From the NCBI GenBank assembly GCA_037693485.1, contig CM075350.1, forward strand, positions 64,584,001 through 64,648,000: DNA of 64,000 nt, given 5' to 3'. The DNA comes from Kitagawia praeruptora (lineage: Eukaryota; Streptophyta; Magnoliopsida; Apiales; Apiaceae). The notes beneath the pieces are model-generated. The model saw only the letters and a list, made by a program, of their open reading frames with translations, was not told the DNA's origin and did not search any database. How positions within the stretch are numbered: the stretch's first letter is position 1; each line of letters opens with the position of its first letter. This document shows positions 10,683-20,748 of the stretch, one piece after another. Made by a program: the position numbers and the translations under genes.

Positions 10683-13600
10683 ATGAAGAAAAAGCGAGTC
10701 ATGTGGATTCTGGACAGTGGATGTTCGAGACATATGACCGGTGATAGAGCCCTGCTATCAAAGGTGGTTGAGAAAGCTGGCCCAGTGGTTACCTTTGGAG
10801 ATGACAGCAAAGGATTCACTACGGGATATGGCTGTTTGAAATTTGGGAATGTCATCGTTGAAGAAGTCTGTCTTGTTGATGGTCTAAAGCATAATCTTCT
10901 GAGCATAAGTCAATTTTGTGATAAAGGATATGAAGTCTTGTTCAAGAAGGAGAAGTGTTTGATCAGTAACAAGAGGGATGAGAAACTCGCTTTGCAAGGA
11001 GTGAGAAAGGGTGATTTGTTCGTAGCTGACTGGAACTCTGGCAATAATGAAGTCAAGTGCTTCTATGGTAAAGCATCTTCAGAAGACAGTTGGTTATGGC
11101 ATAAGAAGTTTTCACATCTTAACTTCAAGACTATGAATTCTCTAGTCAAGAGGGAACTTGTGAGAGGATTACCCGAGATGGAGTTTAGTCCTGACGGACT
11201 ATGTGCAACATGTGAAAAGGGAAAGTCCAAGAGAGCATCACACAAAAGGAAGACAATATCAGACATCACTGAACCACTGCAACTTTTGCATATGGATTTG
11301 TTTGGTCCAGTTAATATCATGTCTATGTCCAAGAAGTGATACTGTTTAGTAATTGTGGATGACTATTCCAAATACACATGGGTGTTATTCTTGCATTCTA
11401 AGGATGAAGCAGCGCAGATGATTATCGATCATATCAAGAAGATTGAGCTAGAAGCTGGAGTGCCCGTGCGTAAAATCAGATCAGATAATGGGACTGAATT
11501 CAGAAACTCAGTTCTCAATAGCTGGTGTACTGAGAAGGGTATCTCAAGACAGTTTTCAGCACCCAGGACTCCGCAGCAGAATGGAGTGGTTGAGAGGAAG
11601 AATCGAACACTGATTAAAGCTGCCAGAACAATGCTGAATGAAGCTAAACTTCCTACCTATTTCTGGGCTGAGGTAGTCAATGCAGCTTGCTATACTCAGA
11701 ATAGAACCCTGATAAAAAAAATGTATGAAAAGACACCATATGAGCTTATGGCCCTCACTAAACCATCCGTGAAGTACTTTCATGTGTTCGGAGGAAAATG
11801 CTATGCTCTTAAAGATGGCTATGAGCATCTTGGTAAGTTTGATGCTAAAGCAGATGAAGGCATTTTCCTAGGGTATTCATTGGAGTCTAAGGCATACAGG
11901 GTGTATGTGATCGATAGTCAGAAGGTTGTGGAAAGCCTTAATGTGAGATTTGACGATGCAAGATCTCCTAGTATTCAGAAAGAAGATGATGATGAATCTC
12001 TAGCTTTTGAGAAACTTTCTGATGATGAGGATGATGAAACTGAACCTGAGGTTGCTGTTGATTATGTAAATAATAATGGTAATGATGATAATGATGATCC
12101 AGATTCTGGTAATGGCAGTGGGAACACAGGATTTCAAATTCAGACTATTTCTGGTTCTAGTCCTCAAGTTGAAGAATCTATAGATCAGACAAGCAACAAC
12201 TCAGGGGGAGCAGGAGAAGGATCCACTAGTCAGAATGCTAATAATGGGGAATCATCCAGATCTTATCTACCAAGGCAAACTGTTTGGAATCGAGATCATA
12301 CTTTTGATCTGATCATTGGTGATCTTGACTCAAGAGTTCAGACTAGAAGAGCTACTCAGAACGAATGCTTATATTCTGGTTTTCTATCAGAAATTGAACC
12401 TAAGAAGGTTGGAGAAGCTCTGGAAGATCCAGATTGGGTGATTGCAATGCAAGAGGAACTCAATCAGTTTGAAAGACAGAAAGTTTGGAATCTGGTACCT
12501 CCCAAAGGACAAATCTGTAATTGTTGTAAGATGGGTATTCAGAAATAAACTTGACGAGAATGGAATAGTTACAAGGAACAAGGCGAGACTGGTTGCCAAA
12601 GGCTACACTCAAGAAGAAGGTATTGATTATGATGAGACCTTCGCACCAGTTGCTAGACTAGAAGCCATCAGGATGTTTCTGGCATTTGCTGCACATTCAA
12701 ACTTCAGAGTATATCAGATGGATGTGAAAAGTGCTTTCTTGAATGGTGAGCTTGAAGAAGAGGTCTATGTTGAACAGCCTCCTGGTTTTATTGATCCTGA
12801 ATGTGAGGACTTCGTCTACCTTCTATTCAAAGCTCTCTATGGTCTTAAGCAGTCGCCTAAAACATGGTATGACACTCTTGCTGAATTCTTACTTGAAAGT
12901 GGTTTTACTAGAGGTGTCATAGGTAAAACTCTATTCTATAAAAAGCATAAAAATGATATTCTACTTGTGCAAGTTTATGTTGATGACATTATATTTGGCT
13001 CTACGAATGATGCACTTTATGCAAGGTTGGCTAAGTTGATACAGAGTAGGTACGAGATGAGCATGATGGGAGAGCTGAACTACTTTCTTGGATTGCAAGT
13101 AAGCCAAAGAACAGATGGTATCTTTATCTGTCAATCCAAGTATATCAAGGATCTTCTTAAAAAATATCATCTTGAAGATTCAGCACCTGCAAAGACTCCC
13201 ATGGCCACTGCCACTAAGCTTGATCAAGATAAATCTGGAAAACGAGTTGACATAACAAGTTATAGGGGCATGATAGGTTCTCTACTCTACCTCACTGCAA
13301 GCAGACCAGATATAATGTTCGCAACATGCCTATGTGCGAGGTTCCAAGCTGATCCTAAAGAATCACATTTGATAGCTGTGAAGCGTATCTTCAGATATCT
13401 TAAGGGTACTCCGAATCTTGGTATTTGGTATCCTAAGGATACGGGTTTCGACCTAGTTTGCTATACAGACTCTGATTATGCTGGTTGCAAGATTGATCGC
13501 AAGAGTACTTCTGGAAGCTGTCAATTCCTTAGAAAGAGATTGGTTTCCTGGTTCAGCAAGAAGTAGCATTCAGTAGCCACATCTACAGCAGAGGCAGAAT

Positions 13601-13923
13601 ACATTGCAGCCGGTAGCTGTTGCTCACAAATCTTGTGGATGAGGAATCAACTCATGGATTATGGTCTGTTGCTGAACAAAATACCCATATTCTGCGACAA
13701 CACAAGTGCCATAGCAATCTCGAATAATCCAGTACAGCATTCTCGAACCAAGCACATCGACATAAGGTATCATTTCATTCGTGAACATGTTATGCATGGT
13801 ACTGTGGAACATCACTTCATTCCCACTGAGCAACAACTTGCAGACATTTTCACGAAACCACTTGATGAATCTACATTCAACAGGTTGGTTAGTGAACTTG
13901 GCATGTTAAACTTGTCCTCTTAA
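10683..13923 (+). pseudogene. Copia pol (protease-integrase-RT-RNase H), three lesions
   Basis: Protease active site DSGCSRHMTG at ~10711; GAG-pre-integrase H/C zinc region (WHKKFSHLNF...CATCEKGK); integrase core (DDYSKYTW, SDNGTEF, PQQNGVVERKNRT); RT (KARLVAKGYTQEEGIDYDETFAPV, QMDVKSAFLNGELEEEVY, YVDDIIFGS); RNase H (YTDSDYAGCKIDRKSTSG, STAEAEYIAA, DNTSAIAIS, TKHIDIRYHFIRE). Lesions: TGA at 11337-11339, a one-base frameshift near 12510, and TAG at 13564-13566. The two stops sit where CGA and CAG codons would be expected, consistent with C-to-T change. Catalytic residues are otherwise conserved. Confidence 0.92.
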
Positions 13924-14707
13924 CAGGAAGTCAACAAATGCAAGTTGTTGTACATTTTCATGATTTTATTTACTAATTAGTTACCATGTGTTTAAGTGTT
14001 AGAAATTTGTGGTAATTAGTTGGTACTACTGAAGCGATACTTGAGTATTAACAGGTTTGCATGTTATATCTTTGTGTAATACTCATGTACTCGATATTTA
14101 TTTTAATAATTGATATCATGACTGAAGCAATTCAAGATTGGATCTCACCTGTTCTGATATTTGATTATTAAAATAAATTGTAGCATAATTAAATGAATAT
14201 TTTATTGACATATATCAATTAATTATATTTTGTTAATTTTATGTCTATTTAATTGTGAGTTTATCTGATTATTGTGGATTAATTCTTGATTTAATGTGTG
14301 ATTATTTTTAATTCCATAATAATTAGAAGTATTAAATATGTGTATGTGTATAGGCTGATAGGTTTCGGCGATAAGATGTTTTTTCGGCCGACAAGTTTTG
14401 GTGATAAGATGTTTTTTCGGCTAATTATGTAGTTAGGTGAGAAATTATTGAGCGGTGTCATTTTTCAAACATAACCTGTCACTATTACACCTAACCCACT
14501 AATACTTGAAACCTTATAAATGATGAGTTTTTGTTTGTGTTTAACATCATCATTTTTCAGATATACAGAGCATATACACACAATTGCTGAATATTTCAAG
14601 CTTTGACCAGAAAGATCTCATAATCTAGCTGGTGGTTTTTAGAGCAGATTTCATATTCTTGTTATACGCATTAACCCTTGTTTTTGAATTTCCTCAAAGT
14701 TTTGAAA
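13924..14707 (+). other. Copia spacer between pol and the third ORF
   Basis: AT-rich and without an ORF. A short motif (CGATAAGATGTTTTTTCGGC) is repeated at ~14370 and ~14400. A CATCATTTTTCAGATAT stretch at ~14550 could be a splice acceptor for a subgenomic mRNA, but this is a guess. Confidence 0.4.
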
Positions 14708-16709
14708 ATGGCATTGCAGGGAAGCTTTTTAATTGCTAAAGTTAATCCTATTTCCATTCAGCAAATAGAAACCATTCAGGATGAGCAATTTCGGGCTTGG
14801 ACACAATTTCTGAATGAACATTCATTAATTCGCTATGCTTTAGTTACACATGTGTAGCTTAACCATGATGCATTGTGTGAACTATATTGCAGTGCAGTTA
14901 ACACTTCTGGACAGGACGGGTGTGCATTCACATATCGACTATTTGGTAGGTCGATTAGGGTCACTGAACGAGATGTTAATCAAATTCTTCATTTTCCTAT
15001 GGAAAATCTCGTTTCTGATCCTACACCCGAACAGATTGAAATGTTCTTTCGTTTTATAAGGTACCAAGATGGCAATTTCAATACTGGTAATCTATCTAGA
15101 ATGTTTCTAACCCAGTATTGGAATTTCTTCTTTCACACTCTTAACCATGTTTTTTCCTCAGATAGAACAAATCAAGATTGAATACCTGAATTTATTCAAA
15201 TAATAGGGTATGCGGTCACCAATAATTTGAGGATTAATTTTGGAAAAATAGTGCTTGGTCAAATCATTTTAAAAATGAAACGCTTGGGAACAAGAGATGT
15301 TCAGACTCAAAATGTCAAATGTCTATATCCAAGGTTTCTACATTTAATATTAAATGATTTTTTGAATAATAAAGACAGGGTACGCTTGGAAAATGGTCAA
15401 AAGGTGGAATGTTCTTCTATGAAGACGAATGTAATTAATTACATAAGCAAAAAGAAATATACGGATGTGCCTACAGTCCTAACTGAATATCTAAAGACTG
15501 TCCCACTTCCGTTGTTACCACGACCAGTGAAAGCAGGTATACGACAAGGTAATATTTCAATCCCTGCTATTCCAACCTCTGTATTTCCTATTGTGTCACA
15601 GGATATACAATTTCTACAGCCCCCAGTGGCCATCTTACCCGACCAAGAGCAGAAAATTCCACCGACTCTAACACAGGTCGAAGAGCCCATTCTACAAATG
15701 CAAACACAAACACAAAAAACTCCTACACCTCATTTGTCACTTAAATGACCAGTCATTCAAATTATTGAGGGAGATAGTGCCTCAGCAGCACCACATAAGG
15801 AGTTAGTTACATCAGTCGCTCTACCTCATTCTAAAACGGAGTAAACCCAATAAACCTGAGGTAACGGCAACTGTTAGTGAAACAATTCTTTCTTATCCAA
15901 TGAGTGAAAATGTAAATAAGGTTGAATTGACGGGAGCAACTGGTGAATCTTCCATTTTACGGAAAGATCCATTAGTAGGAGGTTCTTTTATGAACCAAGT
16001 GTCTTCACAGACATACAAGGGAAACTTGGGTTTTGTGCCATTTAATCGATTCAAGTTTAACCTCCCAGAGGAAAAATCTCTGGATCTCTTTCGAGATTTA
16101 CCACTCTTTACCAGTGGTCGGCAACTCACTTCACGTGAGGACGAAAGCTCACGAACTTTCATTGCACCATCCGTGACCTCTGAAAAAGGGGCTAGGATGA
16201 TTTCATTTGCAGGTACACATATTGGTGGAAACTCTAGAGGAGAGTTGAGGGAAACACAAACAGAACATGTAACTGTAACCCAAACCACTAAACCGAGTGA
16301 ATATAGAGTGTTGAGTGAAACACCTGCAGAACGTACAAGTGAGCAACCTACTAAACCACATGCACCTGTAACCAGAAAGGAATACAGCAGACTCCTTACA
16401 CGGGTCCAAACAATGGAGAAAGAGTTGCAAAATATCTATAAGTCCATTGTAGAAATCAAAAATTTGCAACTTATTCAACATGATGCATTCCAGGTTCAAT
16501 TACGTTCCATGGCAGCCCAGTTTAGTCATGTAATCAACTCCTTGGTAAAGCCATCTTCGTCTAATTTACAAACTCCACATCCTACTAATCTGGAGGATAA
16601 CCCAACTGAGGGGGAGAAGGTGGATGATCAAGAAAAATCTACTAGGCGTAAGGGCAAGGAAAAGGTTCCTGACATGGAATTAACTTTATTTTGGGAAAGA
16701 AAAAGCTAA
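14708..16709 (+). pseudogene. Sirevirus-type ORF3 ('env-like' by position), broken
   Basis: From ATG 14708 one frame runs to ~15748 with TAG at 14855 and TGA at ~15179. A shift follows, and a second stretch is open from 15900 to 16709. The N-terminal half (FRAWTQFLNEHSLIRYAL, GCAFTYRLFGRSIRVTERDVNQILHFP) resembles the post-pol ORF of Sireviruses. The C-terminal half has a heptad-like segment (LTRVQTMEKELQNIYKSIVEIKNL, ~16395-16470) and a Lys/Glu-rich end. I see no signal peptide or membrane segment, so nothing supports an envelope role. Function is unknown; this copy is defective. Confidence 0.65.
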
Positions 16710-16927
16710 TGGGAGTATTAGTGCTATGTGGAAAGAAAGCAAAGGCAAACTTGAAGATATATTCAGTCTGCAGGAACAATTGTCTTGCACTTGGTTAATT
16801 TTTAGAAATCTGGAAAATGTATATATATGATCCAAAATGCACTTTAATATTATTTATCTTTGTATTTCATTTTTCTTGTATCAGTTGAGTTATCCTCTAG
16901 GAATTTGCTTGTCAAACCCTAACAATC

Positions 16928-16941
16928 AAATAGGGGGAGAT
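16928..16941 (+). other. Copia polypurine tract
   Basis: AAATAGGGGGAGAT directly precedes the 3' LTR start at 16942. Confidence 0.8.
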
Positions 16942-17400
16942 TGTAAGGCATAATGTAATGAAATATGTAATAAAGGACATATATAACTCAACTAGGATAA
17001 AAGATAAATAATATTAACTCTATACAGGGATCGTGAAATTTGAAGAAGAGGCACCAACAAGGATCAAGTCGCTGAAAGAAGTTCATTAACATGATCAAGC
17101 CTCAGTGACAAAATAAGATGTACAGATGATTCAGTTGAAGGGCCAAAAGATTCCAGTGATAAAGTTTTTATGGTTACACAATTCTTAGCAGTGTTCTTAA
17201 AGACATGATACGATGACCACGAGTGAATGTTAGTCATCTGTGAACCAGACCAGTTGCACTAGGCGTCAACACTTCACAAAGGAATCAAAGTATCTAACTC
17301 AGAAAAACTGTTAAAAGGTATGATTGAGTTTAGAGCAGTGTTGATATCCTCTAGTTAATTGGAAGCTGAATATTTAAGGATGTCAAATTAAGAGGAAAAT

Positions 17401-17541
17401 GAATAGTATCCAAAATTACTATTCATGTGAATAGTATCCGAAATTACTATTCATGTGAATAGTATCCGAAATTACTATTCATGTGAATAGTAACTGAAAT
17501 TACTATTCATGTGAATAGTAACCAAAAATACTATTCATTTG
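17401..17541 (+). repeat. Tandem palindromic minisatellite in 3' LTR (5 units)
   Basis: Same GAATAGTA...TACTATTCATGT units as in the 5' LTR, with five instead of four. The copy number changed after, or during, integration. Confidence 0.85.
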
Positions 17542-17838
17542 ACAAAGTAAAAGCAAAAGGTAAAAAACATGTGGGGCCATCAAGAATGTTGAAAAACAAC
17601 AATTCGGCAGAAATGTTTGAAAAGAAAAAAAGAGACAGCAGGCTGCGAAGAAAGAAAAGACAGATAAAAACGTCAGCAGTTACGTTAATTTAGTTGCATA
17701 GTAACTTTCTAAAGTCTATAAATAGGCCTGTTGTATTTCATTTTCAAAACACACCTCAACACACAACTCTCTCTTCTCTCTCTTATATCTTCTCTGTGTA
17801 AGCTGCTAGACAGTCCATCTAGTAGGAAAGCCGGCTTA

Positions 17839-18513
17839 GGGGTCATTTGTTTTCTTCTTAATCCTTCTTAATAAGCTTATTTGAATGAATCAGTTCATTA
17901 AGATTGTTTGGATCTTGTAAATATTTTTCTGAATGATTAATTTTCTTCTTAATCGTTCAAACTAAAATATGTTGCTGAAGCGCTAAGAAAGCATGTGACA
18001 GTGTAGTGTACTGTGGAATCCGGCTCTCTCTGGTTTCATATTATACATTTTTTACTACTTTGTTATTTACACGTGTTCTTTCTTGTATAAAATAAAGTTC
18101 ACCCTGCTAGTTAACAAAATGTATATATTTGTTAACATTATATTCAAAATAAATTAAAATATTTTTTAATTTCATATTTTATTATATTATAATTGTTATT
18201 GTTTTGCCATTTTCATGCACCATGTGTTTAATTTATTTTGTAAAAGGAAATAATTTTGAAATTAGGATCACTATTTATCATTAGCACACTAGTAAGTCAC
18301 AAGAATTGTAATTGAAAATGATAAAACATATACATAATTTAATTGTTTTGATAAATTAATTTAAGATATAATTTTAGATTGGTAAATTTTATCATTCACA
18401 TCAGTTCAGGTAAATTACTTGCCAAATAATCTTATTCATTAATATTCAGATTCTTATTTATTCAGAAATATTAATCATTCAGAAATAATGGTTAAGATTT
18501 GCCAAATGACCCC
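17839..18513. mobile_element. Tourist/PIF-Harbinger-type MITE (675 bp)
   Basis: Terminal inverted repeats GGGGTCATTTG ... CAAATGACCCC are flanked by TTA on both sides (17836-17838, 18514-18516). TTA target duplication and G-rich TIRs are the hallmark of PIF/Harbinger MITEs. The 5' LTR of the same copia lacks it (GGCTTAGCCCG), giving a clean empty site. There is no coding capacity and the interior is AT-rich, so it is non-autonomous. It inserted after the copia element did. Confidence 0.92.
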
Positions 18514-18766
18514 TTAGCCCGCTTTAAGGAAGTGTTGGGTAGAAGGTCCTCGTGCCTAAACTATCCTTAGGAGTGTTCAGGTTTTGAAGCTAATCCACTG
18601 GATTAGAAGTTGTAACACCCCTCGGTTTTTATCAATTAAAAGATATTTTACCGAATTCATTGTGTTATTTCCATTCAGTTGTTGACCTTATTTTTTACAT
18701 CTCAAAAATCCAAATATTTCGAAATAACGTATTCAACCCCCCTTCTACGTTATTCTGGACCTAACA

Positions 18767-18995
18767 ATTACACTTAATTTTAGTGTTACAAAAACATATA
18801 TTAGATTCTATACTTGATTCTATGTAACATTTAATTTTTAAATTTAGATGAGATTCTACGTTAGATTCGATACGTTAAGCTTAATTATTATTATAATTTG
18901 TGATTCTTATCATAACAAATCATATTTTATGAAAAATAAAGTATTATAAGGGTGTTCTTTATTGTTCTTTATATAAGATGTTCTTCCTAGAGTGC

Positions 18996-18998
<3 letters not shown>
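18767..18998 (+). repeat. Right part of TIR repeat X
   Basis: Matches Y (42422-42656) in the same orientation, sharing AGATTCTACGTTAGATTCGA, ATCATAACAAATCA and the terminal TTCTTTATATAAG...AGTGCAAC. It ends at the (TA)n tract. X was cut by the copia element at ATTAC. Confidence 0.8.

Positions 18999-19087
<89 letters not shown>
18999..19087. repeat. (TA)n microsatellite, 89 bp
   Basis: Uninterrupted TA repeat between repeat X and the left MULE terminus. ORFs reading Tyr-Ile repeats here are artefacts. Confidence 0.98.
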
Positions 19088-19089
<2 letters not shown>

Positions 19090-19121
19090 AAGCCGGTCCA
19101 GAACCACGGATGGATATCCAC

Positions 19122-19245
19122 CAACCGCAATGTAACATTGCGCCAGGATTGGGTGAAAAATATGCCTGGAGAATTGTAACATTGCGCTTGGCGCATTGTG
19201 ACATTGCACCTTGCGCAATGTAACATTGCGCAGGACGCAATGTTT
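19122..19245. repeat. Left terminal palindrome cluster (CGCAATG/CATTGCG)
   Basis: Repeated GCGCAATG-NNA-CATTGCGC hairpins and half-sites in the first 160 bp of the MULE (19126, 19176, 19205 and on). The same motif recurs at 20219-20341, 23401-23456 and 41331-42100 and nowhere outside this element. Confidence 0.85.
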
Positions 19246-19419
19246 CAATACCCGAGGTATATTTTTGTTTTTATTTTAATATAATGTTAACTTAATGTTA
19301 TAATGTTTTTTAATATGATTTCAAAACAAATCTTAGTAACCGCAACTAATTACTATATTACAAATATGTTTAAATTATTTAAAAATTGAAATATATTAAT
19401 TACAAATAAAACTCGTATG

Positions 19420-20045
19420 CTTTTCAACGAGGGTTGCCTATAGTTTTTACATTTAAATTTACGTTTATTTAATTTAAGGATAAAAAATACAAAATAAAAC
19501 TCTAACTGAATGATAAGGTTTCAATAAGAGTTATTTTAACTTCTTGGGTATGAACTATCATCTATATTACTACTATCGTTTGTTTTTCAACGAAGCGGTA
19601 CCTCTACTGTGTACATATTAACTTATGTTTATTAAACTTGAGGATACAAAATACAAAATAAAACTCTAACCGAATGATAAGGTCTCAATAATATGTTAAG
19701 AGTTATTTTAGCTTCTTAAGAATGAACTATCATCTAACTACTATATTACTACTATCGTTTTTTTTTCAACGAAGCGGTACCTCTACTGTGTACATATCAA
19801 TCACAATGTTTATTAAACTTAAGGATACAAAATACAAAATAAAACTCTAACTGAATGATAAGGTCTCAATATATGTTAAGAGTTATTTTAACTTCTTAAG
19901 AATGAACTATCATCTAACTATCATCTATATTACTACTATCGTTTGTTTTTCAACGAAGCGGTACCTCTTCTTTGTACCTATCAACTTACGATTATTAAGA
20001 TACAAATTACAAAACAGAACTCTAACTTAATTGATAAGGTCATAG
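19420..20045 (+). repeat. Tandem array, ~180-bp unit, about 3.5 copies
   Basis: CAACGAAGCGGTACCTCT starts at about 19588, 19767 and 19951 (spacing 179-184), with a diverged first unit at ~19423. Units also share ACAAAATAAAACTCTAAC and GAATGATAAGGT. Non-coding, upstream of the transposase gene. Confidence 0.85.
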
Positions 20046-20218
20046 TTGCATAACTACATACATTCAAACAAAATTTACAACTAAATATTCAAATTAAGTG
20101 AATTAAATTTTTATTCAACTAAATTAAGTTAAGTGAACTAAATTAAGTATTTTTAATGCGATAATAATGATTTTTTTACTTTTAAATAATTAAATATAAA
20201 TAAAAAACAATGGAGTAG

Positions 20219-20341
20219 TGTTTCATTGCGCCTGGGGCAATGAAACATTGCGCCAGCTGCATTTGGCGCAATGATACATTCCTGTGTGGCGCAATGAAAC
20301 ATTGCGCCTAATTCCACTGGCGCAATGAGACATTGCGCCTC
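20219..20341. repeat. Palindrome cluster upstream of MULE transposase
   Basis: Five to six CATTGCGCC / GGCGCAATG half-sites, several paired as hairpins with 3-bp loops. It lies about 400-530 bp before the transposase ATG, so it could act on the promoter. Confidence 0.8.
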
Positions 20342-20748
20342 TTTCGTAGATATCTTTTATTTATTTAGGTTGGTGGTGGTGGGTGGCTAGAATGGGGCAC
20401 TGTTTCATTGATACAGAAAACAGAAAAACATCCTAGACCCCTTAACTCACTTTACTACTTTACACTTTATTACTTTAACCTTTCTAAATCTAAATTCTTC
20501 CAACAATGACTCATTCTTCAATCCATCCTCTTTCTCTCAACCGTGAACTCTGGCTACCATCACTTTCTAAATCAATGTTCTTCCAAATCCTTAAATTCTC
20601 CCACTCTTCCAATATTCTCCCATTCTCCCAACATACTTAAAAATTTTCCATTCTCCTAACATCCTTAAAAAAATATCTTTTAAGGTTTCAAAGTGCAATT
20701 TTGCTTATCATTTGGAGGTCAAATATTATCAAAAAAAGGTTAGTTTTT

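Larger units (their letters stand above)
7055..18766 (+). mobile_element. Sirevirus-like Ty1/copia LTR retrotransposon, full length
   Basis: Two LTRs (7055-8162; 16942-18766), both TGTAAGGCAT...CTAACA, flanked by a perfect 5-bp TSD ATTAC (7050-7054 and 18767-18771). A Met-tRNA-type primer site follows the 5' LTR and a purine tract precedes the 3' LTR. Gene order gag, protease, integrase, RT, RNase H plus a further ORF between pol and the 3' LTR fits the SIRE/Sirevirus lineage. LTRs differ by roughly 20 substitutions over ~1.1 kb by eye, plus one extra minisatellite unit, an ~11-bp indel and a MITE, so the insertion is fairly recent. All ORFs carry stops or frameshifts. Confidence 0.92.
16942..18766 (+). 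repeat. Copia 3' LTR, enlarged by a MITE (1825 bp)
   Basis: Same ends as the 5' LTR. It is longer because of a 675-bp MITE plus 3-bp duplication (17836-18513), one extra 28-bp palindromic unit, and about 11 extra bp near 17220. Removing these leaves ~1108 bp, equal to the 5' LTR. Confidence 0.92.

Noticed and set aside
14708..16709. True retroviral envelope gene in the copia element
   Set aside because: No signal peptide, membrane span or glycoprotein features visible; only its position is env-like.
18910..19248. ORFs encoding long Tyr-Ile repeats on both strands
   Set aside because: Pure translation of the (TA)n microsatellite; open in several frames at once.
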